Source: Corallococcus silvisoli
GTDB lineage: Bacteria; Myxococcota; Myxococcia; Myxococcales; Myxococcaceae
Direction: 5' to 3'
Assembly (NCBI RefSeq): GCF_009909145.1
Contig: NZ_JAAAPJ010000020.1
Location: 62,001-126,000, forward strand
Length of the DNA: 64,000 nucleotides
Part shown: piece by piece, positions 56,305 to 64,000 of the stretch
Position numbering within the stretch: the first letter of the stretch is position 1
How the letters are laid out: each line of letters begins with the position of its first letter
Notes under the pieces: generated by a model
What the model saw: the letters and a program-made list of their open reading frames with translations, nothing else
Database searches by the model: none
What the model was told of the DNA's origin: nothing
Made by a program: the position numbers and the translations under genes

Positions 56305-57366
56305 ATGCGCGTGCTGCTCGTCGGGGACTACCCGCCGCCGTACGGGGGCGTGGCCATCCACGTCCAACAACTTCATCAATTTCTCCGCGGCCGAGGGGTC
56401 GAGGCGAAGGTGCTCGATATCGGGAAGGGTGGCCGGCCGGCTCCGGACGTCCTCCCCGTGCACGGCGCCGCCGCCTTTGGCCTTCGGCTCGCGGGATTCA
56501 CGTCCGCGGGCTGGACGGTCCACCTGCACACCAGCGGCAACAACCCGAAGGCGTGGGTGCTGGCGGCGCTGGTGGGCGGCATGCCCGGAGCGCGCTCGCC
56601 GCGCGTCATCACGCTGCACTCGGGGCTGCTCCCGGACTACCTGGCGGAGTCGCGGGCCCGGCGCGTGTTCGCGCGCACGGCCCTCGCTGGCTACGCGCGG
56701 GTGGTGGCCGTCTCCACGGCGGTGCGCGACGCGGTGGTCGCGTGTGGCGTGCCAGAGGAGAAGGTCCTGGTGCAGCCGGCCTTCCTCGGGTCGCAGGTGC
56801 GGCCCGGTCCGGTGACGCCGGAGGTGGAGGCCGCCCGGGCCCGGCGCGCGCCCCTGCTGACGATGGCGCACCATCCGTCGCCCGTGTACGGGCGCAAGGC
56901 GATGTTCCGCGCGCTGAGGTTGATCGCGCGGACGCACCCCGGCGTGGGCCTGGCGCTGTTCGGTCCGGGCACGCGCTCCGAGGAGTTCATCCGCGACGCG
57001 CGGGAGCTGGGCGTCGCGGGGCATCTGGAAGACCTGGGCGAACTGGAGCACGCGCAGGCGCTGGGGCTGCTGTCGCGGAGCGACGTCTTCATCCGGCCCA
57101 CCACGCATGACGGCGACTCCATCTCCGTGCGCGAGGCGCTGGCGCTGGGCGTGCCGTGCGTGGCGAGCGACGTGTGCGCGCGCCCGGAGGGCACGCGGCT
57201 GTTCAAGGCGGGAGAGGAGCAGGCGCTGGCGCAGGCGGTTCGCGACGCGCTGGTGTCGGGCCCGGCCAAGGGGGTGGCCCCGGATGCGGGGCCGGTGATG
57301 CTGGACCTGTACACGGGGCTGATGCCGTCTGGCATGGCGACTGCAGGAACCGTGAACGCGGCGTGA
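56305..57366 (+). CDS. Glycosyltransferase family 4-like (ExoO-like)
   Basis: 353 residues. The N-terminal GDYPPPYGGVAIHVQQL is the acceptor-side GT-B motif, and RPTTHDGDSISVREALALG (~270) carries the ExxxxxG donor-binding motif of GT4 retaining enzymes. Likely adds a sugar to the lipid-linked repeat unit. GGAGGA lies 6-8 nt before the ATG. Confidence 0.87.
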   Translation: MRVLLVGDYPPPYGGVAIHVQQLHQFLRGRGVEAKVLDIGKGGRPAPDVLPVHGAAAFGLRLAGFTSAGWTVHLHTSGNNPKAWVLAALVGGMPGARSPRVITLHSGLLPDYLAESRARRVFARTALAGYARVVAVSTAVRDAVVACGVPEEKVLVQPAFLGSQVRPGPVTPEVEAARARRAPLLTMAHHPSPVYGRKAMFRALRLIARTHPGVGLALFGPGTRSEEFIRDARELGVAGHLEDLGELEHAQALGLLSRSDVFIRPTTHDGDSISVREALALGVPCVASDVCARPEGTRLFKAGEEQALAQAVRDALVSGPAKGVAPDAGPVMLDLYTGLMPSGMATAGTVNAA

Positions 57367-57387
57367 CGGTGCGGGGACGGGCTGGGG

Positions 57388-57405
57388 CCCTCCGGAGACG
57401 GAGGG
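57388..57405 (+). other. GAGA-tetraloop hairpin between the two glycosyltransferase genes
   Basis: CCCTCCG-GAGA-CGGAGGG: a perfect 7-bp stem closed by a GNRA-type tetraloop, within an 86-bp gap. No T tract follows, so it is probably not a terminator; an RNA stability or processing role is possible. Confidence 0.5.
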
Positions 57406-57452
57406 GCGCTTCAAGGGTTTCGCGAGACCGGGATTGATTTCAGGAGACGACG

Positions 57453-58655
57453 ATGCGGCGCAGTGAAGAGATGGATTTGTCGAAGCGGGCCCTCCGCGGG
57501 CGGGACCTGGTGGTGTTCTCCAACGACTGGGATGGGGATCCCCTGTCGAAGGTCCACATCATGCGGATCCTCTCGCGGGACAACCGCGTGCTGTGGGTGA
57601 ACAGCATCGGCAACCGGGCGCCCAAGGCGAACGTGCATGACGCGCGCCGCATCCTCAAAAAACTGACGACGTTCAGCCAGGGCATCCGCGAGGTGGAGCC
57701 CCACCTGCACGTGCTGGCGCCGCTGGCGATTCCCTTCTATGGCTCGGAGACGGTGCGCCAGGCGAACCGCCACCTGCTGCGGCTCCAGGTGCTGCGGGCG
57801 ATGAAGCAGCTGAAGTTCGAGCGGCCCATCTCCTGGAGCTTCCTGCCGGCGTCAGCGCCGGTGTCCGGCACGCTGGGTGAGGACTTCATCGTCTACCACT
57901 GCGTGGATGAGTTCTCCGCGTTCAGCGACACGAATGGCAAGCACATCGCGGAGCTGGAGGAGCGCCTGCTGCGCCGCGCGGACATGTGCATCACATCCGC
58001 GGAGCGCTTGTATGAGAACAAGAAGCGCCTCAACCCGCGCACGGTGCTGGTGCGCCACGGCACGGACTTCTCGCACTTCGTGAAGGCGTGCGACCCGGCC
58101 ACGCGGATTCCGGACGACATCGCGAAGCTGCCCAAGCCCATCATCGGCTTCTTCGGGCTGGTGGCGGACTGGATCGACCAGGACGCCATCATCGCGTGCG
58201 CGAAGGCGCACCCGGAGGGCTCGGTGGTCATCGTGGGCAAGACGACGCCGGACTGCGACGACAGCCGGCTGCGCGCGGTGCCCAACATCCACATGCTGGG
58301 CCGCAAGCCGTACGCGGACCTGCCGGGCTACAACAAGGCCTTCGACGTGGCGCTCAACCCCTTCGTCATCAACGAGCTGACGCTCAACTCCAACCCGCTG
58401 AAGGTGCGCGAGTACCTGGCGTCCGGTCTGCCGGTGGTGTCGTCCGACCTGCCGGAGGTCCGCAAGGTGGGCCTGTGCCGCATCGCCACCAGGCCCGCGG
58501 ACTACGTGAAGCAGGTGAACGCGGCGCTGGCGGACAAGCCGGGGCCGAACCGCGAGCGCGCGGAGAAGATCTTCCACGAGAGCTGGGAGGCCCGCGTCGC
58601 GGAGATCCGCCAGCACGTGGGCGAGGCGATGCTCGCCGCGGGCAAGATGCTGTAG
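57453..58655 (+). CDS. Glycosyltransferase, GT-B fold (ExoP-like)
   Basis: 400 residues. The C-terminal part has a Rossmann-like region (GFFGLVADWID ~230) and NSNPLKVREYLASGLPVVSS (~310), the donor-sugar motif of GT1/GT4 enzymes. The N-terminal VVFSNDWDGDPLSKVHIM resembles the tuaH-like and teichuronic-acid-type transferases. AGGAGA lies 6 nt before the ATG. Last gene of the operon, followed by a terminator-like hairpin. Confidence 0.85.
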   Translation: MRRSEEMDLSKRALRGRDLVVFSNDWDGDPLSKVHIMRILSRDNRVLWVNSIGNRAPKANVHDARRILKKLTTFSQGIREVEPHLHVLAPLAIPFYGSETVRQANRHLLRLQVLRAMKQLKFERPISWSFLPASAPVSGTLGEDFIVYHCVDEFSAFSDTNGKHIAELEERLLRRADMCITSAERLYENKKRLNPRTVLVRHGTDFSHFVKACDPATRIPDDIAKLPKPIIGFFGLVADWIDQDAIIACAKAHPEGSVVIVGKTTPDCDDSRLRAVPNIHMLGRKPYADLPGYNKAFDVALNPFVINELTLNSNPLKVREYLASGLPVVSSDLPEVRKVGLCRIATRPADYVKQVNAALADKPGPNRERAEKIFHESWEARVAEIRQHVGEAMLAAGKML

Positions 58656-58674
58656 CGCCGGTCCGGTCACGGAC

Positions 58675-58706
58675 GGCCCCGAGGCGCGGGTCCGGGGCCT
58701 CTTCTT
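58675..58706 (+). terminator. Rho-independent terminator-like hairpin closing the polysaccharide operon
   Basis: GGCCCCG (58675-58681) pairs with CGGGGCC (58693-58699), followed by TCTTCTT. It lies in the 73-bp gap between convergent genes, 20 bp after the glycosyltransferase stop. Confidence 0.6.
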
Positions 58707-58728
58707 GGCACCGGGCGCCGCGCCTTCG

Positions 58729-59913
58729 TCATTCCCGGGCGTCGCCCGCGCGGCCCGTCACCCGGCGCTCCAGGAGGGCGTAGCGGCGGGCGAGCCGGGC
58801 ATAGTCCGCGGGGCGGACAGGCGCGTGGCCACGGGTGCGCAGCAGGTCCTCCTTCGCGTCCAGGTAGTCGCGAGCGGGCACGCCGCATGTCTCCTCCAGC
58901 AGGCGCGCGGCCTCCGCGTCTGGAAGAGACGGAGCGATGCCGAGCCGCTCCTGCATCAAGCGCCGAAGGGCGGTGTCCAGCTCCGGCAGCAGCTCCGCCT
59001 CCACCTTCGCGCGGCGCATGAGCCAGCCCAGGGAGCGCACGTACTCGCGCGACGAGCGGTGCCGCTCCACCCGGAGGGGCCGGGGCGCGCCGAAGCGCGT
59101 GCCGCGTGAGACGACGTAGACGAGGCCCACCGCGAGGCCCTGGGCGATGAACACCCACAGGCCCTGGGACAGAGGGGGGCGGGTCACGGCGGCGTGGTGG
59201 AACTCGTCGAAGCGCAGGGGGCCGCGCGCGGCGAGCGCATCCCAGAAGCGCAGGTTGTCGAGCAGCTCCAGCCGCCGGTTCTCCGCGAGGTCCGGGCCCG
59301 CGACGACGTAGACCTCGCCTTGTCCCAGGCTCCAGTGCCACAGCACACCCGCGGCGCCCAGTCCCGCGAGCGGCACCGCGTCCGCCCGTTCCATCCGCAG
59401 GCTCCGGTCTCGCGCCACGCGCAGCAGCGACAGTCCGCGCAGCGCGCCCGCGGGGAGCCACACGTCCACAGTGACGCCGGCGGGGTCCACCCATTCGGAG
59501 GCGAGGCCCTGGTGGTTCGCGCCGGGCAGCGCGCCCGACGCCAGCCGCAGCCACTCCTCCATTCCCGGCTGGTGCGCTCCCAGTCCGTGCGGCGACAGGT
59601 ACACGAGCGTGCCGCCGCCCTGGACGAAGCGCTCCAGCGCGCTGATCTCCTCCTTCGTCACCGGCTGGGCCTGGGGCGCGGCGATGACCAGCGTGCGCGT
59701 GCCCTGGGGAAGCGACTCCAGCGAGGACTCCTGCGCGCTGACGTCCCGGCCCCGCTCGCGCAGGTACACGAAGAGGGCCTTGAGGCCCAGGGGGCCCGGA
59801 TTGGTGATGGACGGCACGGGCGAATCCGGCACGGCTTCATGGGACGCCAGGCCCACCGCCAAGGCCACCGCGATCATCAGGCCCAGGACGACCGCGACAC
59901 GGGCGTTCTTCAC
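58729..59913 (-). CDS. DUF4350 domain-containing membrane protein
   Basis: 394 residues. An N-terminal hydrophobic segment (~5-24) precedes a GATase-like DUF4350 domain (SITNPGPLGLKALFVYLRERG; ALERFVQGGGTLVYLSP; WHWSLGQGEVYVVAGP) and a second membrane segment (~250). The C-terminal part is helical and Arg-rich. Function unknown; DUF4350 genes commonly sit with DUF4129 and MoxR/DUF58 genes. Its ATG overlaps the DUF4129 stop. Confidence 0.8.
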   Translation of the reverse strand: MKNARVAVVLGLMIAVALAVGLASHEAVPDSPVPSITNPGPLGLKALFVYLRERGRDVSAQESSLESLPQGTRTLVIAAPQAQPVTKEEISALERFVQGGGTLVYLSPHGLGAHQPGMEEWLRLASGALPGANHQGLASEWVDPAGVTVDVWLPAGALRGLSLLRVARDRSLRMERADAVPLAGLGAAGVLWHWSLGQGEVYVVAGPDLAENRRLELLDNLRFWDALAARGPLRFDEFHHAAVTRPPLSQGLWVFIAQGLAVGLVYVVSRGTRFGAPRPLRVERHRSSREYVRSLGWLMRRAKVEAELLPELDTALRRLMQERLGIAPSLPDAEAARLLEETCGVPARDYLDAKEDLLRTRGHAPVRPADYARLARRYALLERRVTGRAGDARE

Positions 59914-60794
59914 GGTCGTCCCTCCGCCAGGCTTCCGTGCAACTGCTCCACCGACTCCACGAAGCGCGCGGCTTCGTCCCGCGACACCGGCTCCAGCGAA
60001 TAGAATGCCTGGTCGTACCAGCCCACCAGCCGCTCCACTTCACCCGTGACGCGCGCCGGGGCGCCGCGAGTGGGCAGCTCCGCGGCCAGCTCGCGGTTCG
60101 TCTTCACTCGATCTGGCCTCGCCAGCTTGCGCTGTTCCAGGGAGGACAGCAGGCCCAGGAGCCCTTCGCGGATGGCTTCCCGCGCGTCCTGCGACTCCAG
60201 CGCGGTGCGCGCCCGGCTCAGGTGCTCTCCGGGGGTGTCCAGGGGCAGGGGCGCTGCCTCGGCCTCGACACCCGGCGACGTCGCGGTCTTCCGGACCCGG
60301 CGCCAGCGCACCCGCAGCACGCCGAACAGCACCACGGCCAGCGCCACGCCGAGCATCACCGCGCGCGTGGCCACCGCGAAGCCCTGGGCGCCCTTGGACT
60401 CAAAGAGGCCTTCCAGCCAGTTTCCCAGCTCCCGCATCAGGCGCGTCAACACGTCGCTGTTGCGCTGACGGGCCCTCGCGAACTCCGGCCGGTCGAGGAT
60501 GGCCCGCAGCCGTTCGGGATCGCTCGTGACGCCTGGGACCCCGGGCGGCTCCGCGTCCAGCCGGCACACCGCTTCCAGGTACACCGTGAGCTGGTGGGCC
60601 CGGTCGGGTGCCGACTGTCCGGAGCCCGCCGGCGGGAGGGGCACTCCGTCCAGTGACTCCACCAGCCGGTTCACCTCCGCGGTGAGGTCCTGGGGCCGGG
60701 AGCGCGCGGTGTCCTCGAGCCGGTGCGAGACGGCTTCGCGGTCCGCGCAGGGGGACAAGGCGGACAGCACGAGGAGCAGGGGCAGGGTGGGCAC
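59910..60794 (-). CDS. DUF4129 domain-containing protein
   Basis: 294 residues. A signal peptide (~1-17), a periplasmic helical region, a transmembrane segment (~145-165) and a cytoplasmic DUF4129 domain ending with NRELAAELP and YDQAFYSLEPVS. GTG start at 60794, 6 bp after the upstream gene. Function unknown; probably acts with the neighbouring membrane proteins. Confidence 0.8.
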   Translation of the reverse strand: MPTLPLLLVLSALSPCADREAVSHRLEDTARSRPQDLTAEVNRLVESLDGVPLPPAGSGQSAPDRAHQLTVYLEAVCRLDAEPPGVPGVTSDPERLRAILDRPEFARARQRNSDVLTRLMRELGNWLEGLFESKGAQGFAVATRAVMLGVALAVVLFGVLRVRWRRVRKTATSPGVEAEAAPLPLDTPGEHLSRARTALESQDAREAIREGLLGLLSSLEQRKLARPDRVKTNRELAAELPTRGAPARVTGEVERLVGWYDQAFYSLEPVSRDEAARFVESVEQLHGSLAEGRP

Positions 60795-60800
60795 GGGGCG

Positions 60801-61844
60801 TCAGGGGGACGGTGTCGTCGGTTCCGGGGCCATCATCCGCCGCTCCAGGTCCAGGCCTTCGCGGCGCACGCGCATGTCCACGTAGAAGAACGCCGACACC
60901 ACGAAGCTCAGCGGCGTGAAGAAGGACTGTCCCACCACCTGCAGCAGCTCCGCGGGCACCAGCAGCAGCTGCGGGATGGCCGCCTGCGCCGCGGGGTCCA
61001 ACAGGTTGCCGCCATAGGCAAGCCGGACGATCCACGCGGGCAAGCCCGACACCAGGCTCACCGCGATGAGGATGCCGCCCACCACCGTGGACAGCACCAT
61101 GGCCCGCACGGTGCCTCGGCCCACGAAGCCTGGCTCGATGCGACCCGACAGCAGCGCGCCGGAGCGCTTGAAGGCCGCCCACGCCCCGATGTCCTCCATG
61201 GCCAGCACCGGGGGCAGCAGCATGAAGCGCAGGAAGTACCAGAGCACCGCCGCCAGCGCGCCCAGGCCCAGCACGATGGCCCCGATGATGATCAGCGCCA
61301 CGCTGACCACCGTGCCGCCAGTGGCGCCCTTGCCCGTGACGGCCGCGACCACGCCCAACCCCATGACGAGGGAGCCGGGCAGGCACAAGAGGAGCGTCAC
61401 GCCCAGGGACCAGGCCAACGACAGGAGGTAGGTCGTCGTCAGCGTGCCCAGCCGCGACGCCGCCCGGCGCAGTCCCTCCGAGGGGCGGACCGACTCGCCC
61501 AGGGTCATGGGCACCACGTACCGGGCCGCCGCCGTGGTGGCGATCCAGTAGTTCCACACGAGGAACACGTACAGGAGGCTCATCAGGCCCAAGGCGATGC
61601 CGGATTGGGCCAGGGCCGCTCCTGGGTCCGTGTTCGCGGGAGGCCCCTTGAGTCCCGGCATCACGCCCACCATGCGTGTCATCGCGACGGTGAAGGCCTT
61701 GACCGCGATGTAGTTGAGCAGGTCGAACCCCAGGCAGAGCACGAACAGGGGCTTGAGGTGCGCACGCCAGAACGTCGCGGCGCGGTCGATGAGTTCTCCG
61801 ATGGCGAGCGGGCGCAGCTCGACGGAGGTCGGGGAGGGCTTCAC
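60801..61844 (-). CDS. Multi-pass membrane protein (GDPD membrane-domain-like)
   Basis: 347 residues from GTG at 61844, with six or more long hydrophobic segments and an N-terminal ELRPLAIGELIDRAATFWRAH, a pattern common to glycerophosphodiesterase membrane-domain proteins; no catalytic GDPD domain follows. The start is uncertain: neither GTG at 61844 nor ATG at 61892 has a good ribosome site, and the shorter form fits the conserved N-terminus. First gene of a three-gene operon with DUF4129 and DUF4350. Confidence 0.7.
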   Translation of the reverse strand: MKPSPTSVELRPLAIGELIDRAATFWRAHLKPLFVLCLGFDLLNYIAVKAFTVAMTRMVGVMPGLKGPPANTDPGAALAQSGIALGLMSLLYVFLVWNYWIATTAAARYVVPMTLGESVRPSEGLRRAASRLGTLTTTYLLSLAWSLGVTLLLCLPGSLVMGLGVVAAVTGKGATGGTVVSVALIIIGAIVLGLGALAAVLWYFLRFMLLPPVLAMEDIGAWAAFKRSGALLSGRIEPGFVGRGTVRAMVLSTVVGGILIAVSLVSGLPAWIVRLAYGGNLLDPAAQAAIPQLLLVPAELLQVVGQSFFTPLSFVVSAFFYVDMRVRREGLDLERRMMAPEPTTPSP

Positions 61845-61964
61845 GGCCGGGCAGCATAGCGCCGCCCCCAGCTCCCGGGGCCCTGGATGCATCGCGCCGC
61901 GCGAGCCGTGGAGATTCCCGCTTCAAAGGACTGACAGCGATGACCGAAGCCCCGTCAACGGTTC

Positions 61965-62211
61965 GTGCTCAACCGGGAGACGTCCCGTGAGCCTCCAGCG
62001 AGGTCCTGGGCGGCTCGCGAGGGACTCGGGCCAGCGCATCGAGGGGCACGACGCCGCCGACGCGGGAGCCGCACCCGTGCTCAACCGGGAGACGTCCCGT
62101 ACGCCTCGAGCGCGGTCCTGGGCGGCTCGCGAGAGGCTCCGCCACCGCATCGAGGGTCATGCCTCCCCCGACGCGAGGCCCGCGCTCGTGCTCAACCGAG
62201 CGAGGCCCCAC
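61965..62211. repeat. Degenerate ~112-bp tandem repeat continuous with the thiE 3' end
   Basis: GTGCTCAACCG occurs at 61965, 62077 and 62188 (spacing 112 and 111 bp). The third occurrence is the thiE stop region read in reverse. On the minus strand the first two copies encode near-parallel tails, EAHGTSPG-stop and EAYGTSPG-stop, against DACGASLG-stop in thiE. They look like decayed duplications of the thiE terminus. Each copy also has a small CGGGA-GACG-TCCCG hairpin that could act in 3'-end formation. Most of 61845-62191 is occupied by this patch; no other gene is seen there. Confidence 0.7.
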
Positions 62212-62812
62212 AAGCATCCAGCAGTGCCATGGCCGCCGAGCGTGGATCCTCCGCCTCCAGCACCGACGAGATGGCGGCGAAGCCCCATGCGTCAGGGACC
62301 CCTCGCGCACGCTCGGGCGTCATCCCGCCCAGCGCCAGGGCAGGGCAGGGCAGCCGCGCAGCGAGTCCCCGGAACCCTTCGAGTCCAAGGGGCGCGCGTG
62401 TGTCTCCCGGCTTGGAGCCGGGGGCGAACACCGGGCTCACCAGCGCCAGGTCCGCTCCCGCCGCACTTTCAGCCTCGTGCGCATCGTGCACCGCCACGCT
62501 GATGAGCCGCCCCGGCGGCAGGTGCGGGCGCACGTCCAGGGGCGAGGGGCCGGCGGCGGGCAGATGCAGGTGCGCGTCCACCAGCAGCGCCACGTCCAGC
62601 CGCCCGTTGACGAACAGCGTCCGCCCCCGGGCCCGGCACAGGTCCGCGACGAGCCGGGCCTCCTCCAGGAACAGCCGCCCCGAGGCCTCCGGGTGGCGGT
62701 GCTGCACGGCGACCCCGGGCCCCGCCGCGAGCGCCCGGTCGAGCGCGGACAACAGCCGCGTTCGGGGCAGGCGCCAGTCGGTGATGACGACGAGGCGGGG
62801 AAGGCCGGGCAC
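62192..62812 (-). CDS. thiE: Thiamine phosphate synthase / TenI-family protein
   Basis: 206 residues, TIM-barrel type. VITDWRLP at the N-terminus, SVAVHDAHEAESAAGADLAL, VSPVFAPGSKPG and ALGGMTPERA are ThiE/TenI family motifs. ThiE joins hydroxymethylpyrimidine diphosphate and thiazole phosphate. The usual QxRxK is VQHRHPE and the Asn-Asp Mg site reads FVNGRLD, so key phosphate/Mg residues are altered and a TenI-like thiazole tautomerase is possible. The GTG at 62812 shares a base with the thiG stop (TAGTG). Confidence 0.75.
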   Translation of the reverse strand: MPGLPRLVVITDWRLPRTRLLSALDRALAAGPGVAVQHRHPEASGRLFLEEARLVADLCRARGRTLFVNGRLDVALLVDAHLHLPAAGPSPLDVRPHLPPGRLISVAVHDAHEAESAAGADLALVSPVFAPGSKPGDTRAPLGLEGFRGLAARLPCPALALGGMTPERARGVPDAWGFAAISSVLEAEDPRSAAMALLDACGASLG

Positions 62813-63597
62813 TACTCGACGAGCCCCTCGATGGGGCTGGACGCGGAGCCGTACGCCTTGCGCGGGATGCGCCCGGCCAGGAACGCGTCGCGGCCCGCCT
62901 CCACCGCCTTCTTCATGGCCACGGCCATGCGCACCGGATCCTTCGCGCCCGCGATGGCGGTGTTCATGAGCAGCGCGTCCACGCCCAGCTCCATCGCGAT
63001 CGCCGCGTCGGACGCCGTGCCCACGCCCGCGTCCACGATGACGGGCACCTTCACCACCTCGCGGATGAGGCGCAGGTTGTGCGGGTTGCGGATGCCCAGG
63101 CCGCTGCCGATGGGCGCCGCCAGCGGCATCACCGCCGCGCAGCCAGCGTCCTCCAGCTTGCGCGCGGTGATGGGGTCGTCGCTGGTGTAGGGCAGCACCG
63201 TGAAGCCCTCCTTCACCAGGATGCGCGCCGCCTTCAGCGTCTCCTCCACGTCCGGGTAGAGCGTCTTCTCGTCGCCCAGGACCTCCAGCTTCACCCACTT
63301 GCTCATGCCCAGCTCTTCCGCGAGCCGGCACGTGCGCACCGCGTCGTCCGCCGTGTAGCAGAGCGCCGTGTTGGGCAGCAGCCGCAGCTTGTTCCGGTCG
63401 ATCCAGTTCATCAGCGACGCCTCGCCCGTGGCCTTCAGGTCCAGGCGCCGCACCGCCACCGTGACGAGCTCCGCGCCCGATGCGTCGTGGCACTGCTTCA
63501 TCACCGCGTGGCTGGGGTACCGCCCCGTCCCGACGATGAGCCGCGAGGTGAACGTCACCCCCGCCAGCGTGAAAGGCTTGTCCGCGATGCCGCTCAT
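62812..63597 (-). CDS. thiG: Thiazole synthase ThiG
   Basis: 261 residues. Begins FTLAGVTFTSRLIVGTGRYPS. Lys103 in WVKLEVLGD is the Schiff-base Lys. PIGSGLGI and VDAGVGTASDAA are phosphate-binding loops. It makes the thiazole from deoxyxylulose phosphate, dehydroglycine and ThiS thiocarboxylate. ATG at 63597 with GAGAGG upstream; the longer open frame covers thiS and is rejected. Confidence 0.94.
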   Translation of the reverse strand: MSGIADKPFTLAGVTFTSRLIVGTGRYPSHAVMKQCHDASGAELVTVAVRRLDLKATGEASLMNWIDRNKLRLLPNTALCYTADDAVRTCRLAEELGMSKWVKLEVLGDEKTLYPDVEETLKAARILVKEGFTVLPYTSDDPITARKLEDAGCAAVMPLAAPIGSGLGIRNPHNLRLIREVVKVPVIVDAGVGTASDAAIAMELGVDALLMNTAIAGAKDPVRMAVAMKKAVEAGRDAFLAGRIPRKAYGSASSPIEGLVE

Positions 63598-63623
63598 GAC
63601 CGTGTCCTCTCCCAGGCCTGCAC

Positions 63624-63827
63624 TCACCCGCCACCCACGAAGGTGACGATCTCCACCCGGTCTCCGTCCTGGAGCCGGTGCTCGGGGTGACGGGCGCGGC
63701 GCACCACCTCCGCGTTCACCTCCACCGCCACCCCGGGTCCGCTGCCCAGCGCCAGCAGCGCCAGCAGGGACGAAAGGGTGCTGCCCTCCGGCAGCGTTCG
63801 CGCTTCTCCGTTCACCCACACGTTCAC
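63624..63827 (-). CDS. thiS: Sulfur carrier protein ThiS
   Basis: 67 residues, ubiquitin-like, starting VNVWVNGEARTLPEG and ending VEIVTFVGGG, with the C-terminal Gly-Gly that is thiocarboxylated. GTG at 63827 with AAGGAG about 10 nt upstream. It lies 26 bp before thiG in the same direction. Confidence 0.88.
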   Translation of the reverse strand: MNVWVNGEARTLPEGSTLSSLLALLALGSGPGVAVEVNAEVVRRARHPEHRLQDGDRVEIVTFVGGG

Positions 63828-63872
63828 GGCGTCACGGCTCCTTCCGGCCCCCACGAACGGGACCCGCCGGTG

Positions 63873-63901
63873 CCAGTACAAGGGCGGTTCTGCCCTGTCA
63901 A
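63873..63901 (-). promoter_or_regulatory. Possible sigma70-type promoter for thiS-thiG-thiE
   Basis: On the minus strand TTGACA (63901-63896) is a perfect -35. TACTGG lies 17 bp downstream and TGTACT 14 bp downstream, neither a strong -10. The position, about 45-75 bp before thiS, is suitable. I see no convincing TPP riboswitch core in the 173 bp upstream of thiS. Confidence 0.35.
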
Positions 63902-64000
63902 CGCACCGCCACCCTCCAAAAACCACCCCCATCAAGCGCCCCGGAGCGGATTTTTCGTGCCCGGATGCGTTTTGTTCCGCCTGGAGAGCAGGCGGACGGC

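Noticed and set aside
61714..62969. Plus-strand open frames over the thiE repeat patch
   Set aside because: Arg/Ala/Pro-rich without motifs, crossing thiE on the opposite strand; open only because of GC content.
63828..64000. TPP riboswitch upstream of thiS
   Set aside because: No CTGAGA/ACCCTT-GACCT core visible on the minus strand in this stretch.
1..64000. CRISPR arrays, tRNA or rRNA genes, insertion sequences
   Set aside because: No regularly spaced short repeats, tRNA-like cloverleaf segments, rRNA sequence or transposase motifs were recognised on reading both strands.

Overview
The window is high-GC DNA (third codon positions mostly G/C, frequent GTG/TTG starts) that fits a myxobacterium of the Myxococcaceae/Archangiaceae (Myxococcus, Corallococcus, Melittangium-like). 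The assignment rests on the secondary-metabolite cluster and on a spore-coat-type exopolysaccharide operon. All functional calls come from reading motifs; no database search was possible.

Region 1 (about 1-44153, + strand) is a nearly complete hybrid PKS/NRPS cluster. A nitrilase-family amidohydrolase fragment is followed by six co-directional, mostly overlapping megasynthase genes, then a fumarylacetoacetate-hydrolase-like gene and a SAM methyltransferase. The domain order is ACP-KS-AT-AT-DH-KR-ACP-KS-AT-DH-KR-ACP // Cy-A-PCP-Ox // Cy-A(Ox)-PCP-KS-AT-DH-KR-ACP // KS-AT-MT-KR-ACP // KS-AT-MT-ACP // C-A(MOx)-PCP-TE. This matches the myxothiazol (mta), melithiazol (mel) and cystothiazole (cta) family of bis-thiazole beta-methoxyacrylate inhibitors of the cytochrome bc1 complex. 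AT motifs (starter, malonyl, methylmalonyl, malonyl, methylmalonyl, malonyl), Cys-type A domains and a Gly-type A domain with a monooxygenase insert predict the skeleton module by module. Nitrilase plus methyltransferase point to a melithiazol-type methyl ester rather than the myxothiazol amide. The most unusual feature is a 1.33-kb AT cassette with anomalous purine-rich codon use, present as two essentially identical copies 11,451 bp apart.

Region 2 (44200-52449, - strand) is a complete System I cytochrome c maturation operon, ccmA-B-C-D-E-F-G-(zinc-ribbon membrane protein)-H-I. It includes a 56-residue ccmD-like gene. The cluster ends convergently against it.

Region 3 (52796-58655, + strand) is a polysaccharide operon: deacetylase, Wzx-type flippase, hexapeptide acetyltransferase and two glycosyltransferases. 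The order resembles the exoL-exoP part of the Myxococcus xanthus spore-coat polysaccharide genes. Stable hairpins lie between some of these genes and a terminator-like hairpin closes the operon.

Region 4 (58729-63827, - strand) holds a membrane trio (multi-pass protein, DUF4129, DUF4350), a degenerate tandem-repeat patch, and the thiazole-branch thiamine operon thiS-thiG-thiE. The repeats look like two decayed copies of the thiE 3' end.
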